A DNA stretch of 7,823 nt from Bacteroidales bacterium (GTDB lineage Bacteria > Bacteroidota > Bacteroidia > Bacteroidales > JAAUTT01). The notes beneath the pieces were generated by a model. The model saw only the letters and a list, made by a program, of their open reading frames with translations. It ran no database searches and was not told where the DNA came from. Shown here one piece after another: positions 5,941-7,823 of the stretch. The stretch lies in NCBI GenBank assembly GCA_012031335.1, contig JAAUTT010000180.1, positions 1 to 7,823 on the forward strand, given 5' to 3'. The first letter of the stretch is position 1. Every line of letters starts with the position of its first letter. Both the position numbers and the translations under genes were made by a program.

Positions 5941-7823
5941 AGCTCTGTCCAGATTGCCTTCTATACGACTTCTTACTAATTCGGACAATGATTCGTAGGA
6001 ATGATTCTCCGGAAATACAGGTTTATGAAACTCCACCCGGATTAGCTTAAATGGTTTGGGAAATATACTGCCTCTGGGTAATGCCTCAAATGCGCCTTTG
6101 ATGGTTACCGGAACTACTGGCACATTCAATTCCCTGCTGAGAATAGCAAAGGTCTTTTTAAAATCGCCCAGCTTACCGTCGCGCGTACGCGTACCTTCGG
6201 GAAAAATTATCAGGTTTTTCTTTTTACGAAGCACTTCGGCCATTTTCTGGATCGATTCTTTCAGATTGTGGTTTAGATCCATAATAATGATATTATTGCG
6301 GTTTGCCAGGAACTTCACAAATGGATTTCTGATATGCTTTTCCTTGGCATAAAAGTAAGTTTTCCGCATTTGACGAAATTTCAACAGTGAAGCAAGGAAC
6401 AAACCGTCGAAAAAGCTTTGATGGTTGGCTACAATTATGCAGGGACTATTTGGTATATTCATTTCACCCTTTCCACTGAAACGAAAATAAACCATAAAAA
6501 ACAAGTGAGAAATTTTCACAAATATATTACCTGTAATCCAGGTGGAAGGCAGATTCAGGTTTATTTTCTGGCGTAGAATCTCTGACCAGTTGACCTTTTC
6601 GGCTCTCGACCGCAATTTATGATTGTGCAGATATTCGCTCAACGCCAGTATATTATCAAATTTAACTATCTCACTTATTTCCATTGATATTCCGAAGCCC
6701 GATTCAATAAACACCTGAAGACTAACTTTATCGAGAGAATCAAGTCCTAAATCCATTTCGAGATGACAGGACGGTGTTACTTTTATTTTCTTCTCTGTCT
6801 CAAGATAGTTTTTGAGAATATGGTACTCTTCCAGTTTTATTTCGGTATTGCTTTCCTTTTTTATTTCGTTTTCAACAACCAGCTCCTTTAATTTGAACCT
6901 TTGGATTTTACCCATACGGGTTTTGGGTAACTCCTCCATTGAGATACTAAAAAGCAATACCATTTTATAAGGAACTACTGACTTATTATATGGCTGGAGC
7001 ACATGTTGTTTCAGATAATCGTAAAGTTTATCGGCATCCTGTTCCTCATAAACGTTTAGATCGGGGACTATAATGGCCCTTAAACGATCGCCATCCTGAA
7101 AACTCCAACTTCTTTCACCACAGGGTGAGTTTTCAGGAGCTGGTCTTCAATTTCAACAGGATTGATATTTTTCCCGTTGCTTAACACTATTATTTCCTTT
7201 TTTCTTCCCGTAATATATAAAAAACCTTTTTCGTCGATATACCCCAAATCGCCGGTATATAACCAGTTATCCCTGATTACATCTGCTGTTTCCTCCGGTT
7301 TATCCAGGTAGCCTTTCATAACATTCAATCCTGAAACTACAATCTCACCATCACGGATTTCTATTTTTGTACAATATAAAGCTTCGCCCGGAGATCCGAT
7401 TTTCACCCTGCCCGGACGGGTAAAGGTAATCATGGGAGCAGCTTCAGTCATACCATACCCTTCGAGCACTTCGAAACCAACTGTACGGAGGTCACGGGCA
7501 ACATCAGTATCGAGAGCTGCCCCACCTGAAACGAGATATCGAATATTTCCGCCGAATTTACGTTGAACCGATCCGAAAATAAAACGGGAAAAGCGCAGGG
7601 TGTCTACCTTTTGGGCAATGTTAAATAAAAACCGTGCTATAGCCTTTTTCCTGATTTTATCCATCATTCCACCCCGTATGGCAGCAAAAAGTCGTGGAAC
7701 TCCAATCACCAGTGTTACCTTATTCTGTCGGAGTGTGCTGAGAATATCCTCCGATACCATAGAGGGACTAATGGCAATTGTCCCCCCGGTTGAGAGTGGC
7801 AATATAAGCGTTCCCAGGAGTGG
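5938..7823 (-). CDS. Fused acyl-AMP ligase, acyl carrier and PlsC acyltransferase; 5' end outside window, -1 frameshift near 7100
   Basis: The visible 628 residues hold three activities. First is the C-terminal part of an ANL acyl-CoA/acyl-ACP synthetase: GYGMTEAAP, YTGDLG (7242-7259), GRKKEIIVLSNGKNINPVEIE region, and the catalytic lysine in PKTRMGKIQR (codon 6907-6909). Second is an acyl carrier domain with DLGLDSLDKV, whose serine (codon 6736-6738) would carry phosphopantetheine. Third, after a hydrophobic stretch (FVKISHLFFMVYFRF), is a PlsC acyltransferase with NHQSFFD (HX4D, 6406-6429), FPEGTR (6187-6204) and VPVVPVTIKG. The likely job is to activate a fatty acid, load it on the built-in carrier and pass it to a lysolipid or other acceptor at the inner membrane, by analogy with E. 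coli Aas; the acceptor is unknown. The frame breaks in the T4 run at 7099-7102; one more T gives VGVFQDGDRLRAIIVPDLNVYEE and joins both halves. The ATP-binding P-loop part lies beyond the window edge. Confidence 0.88.

Noticed and set aside
6056..6352. Plus-strand 98-codon open frame inside the acyltransferase region
   Set aside because: It is antisense to the PlsC motifs FPEGTR and VPVVPVTIKG, which clearly belong to the minus-strand gene.

Overview
The window looks like a chromosomal piece of a Bacteroidota bacterium, most plausibly an environmental member of Bacteroidales/Marinilabiliales. The evidence is the moderately AT-rich DNA, A-rich leaders without Shine-Dalgarno sequences, two good matches to the Bacteroidota -7 promoter box (TAnnTTTG), and protein types common in that phylum: a DUF5060 glycosidase-like protein, a class A PBP with a lysine-rich tail, a 63-residue cold-shock protein and an AMP-ligase/ACP/PlsC fusion. 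Lineage below phylum is inference. I see no mobile element, CRISPR array, rRNA or tRNA.

Layout. Positions 1-223 are a leader with a candidate promoter. Positions 224-2079 (+) encode a secreted DUF5060 glycoside-hydrolase-like protein. Positions 2179-2727 (+) encode a DJ-1/PfpI family protein. Positions 2728-3010 are a non-coding gap with an inverted repeat. Positions 3011-5261 (+) encode a bifunctional penicillin-binding protein 1A. It converges on a monocistronic cold-shock gene at 5356-5547 (-), and the gap between them holds a strong csp terminator nested in a larger inverted repeat. Positions 5548-5937 are non-coding and carry the csp promoter and a symmetric terminator. From 5938 to the right edge (-) runs a partial acyl-activating enzyme that continues through an acyl carrier domain into a PlsC-type acyltransferase.

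The most consequential observation concerns the data. Three of the five genes are broken, at four places in total, always by the apparent loss of one base inside a short homopolymer (near 1882, 3014, 4707 and 7100). In each case restoring one base rebuilds a normal family member: about 618 aa for the DUF5060 protein, about 750 aa for the PBP, and a continuous ligase-ACP-PlsC protein. That pattern fits homopolymer indel error in sequencing or assembly better than gene decay, so I annotate these as single genes with a frameshift rather than as separate fragments.

The genes do not form one pathway. The PBP (peptidoglycan synthesis) and the ligase-ACP-acyltransferase (membrane lipid acylation) both serve envelope building. 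The DUF5060 protein probably acts on polysaccharide outside the cytoplasm, and the DJ-1 and cold-shock proteins are housekeeping or stress proteins. The most unusual gene is the ligase-ACP-PlsC fusion, which resembles a self-contained version of the Aas acyl-recycling system with the domains in the opposite order. I found no convincing new defence or mobile system.
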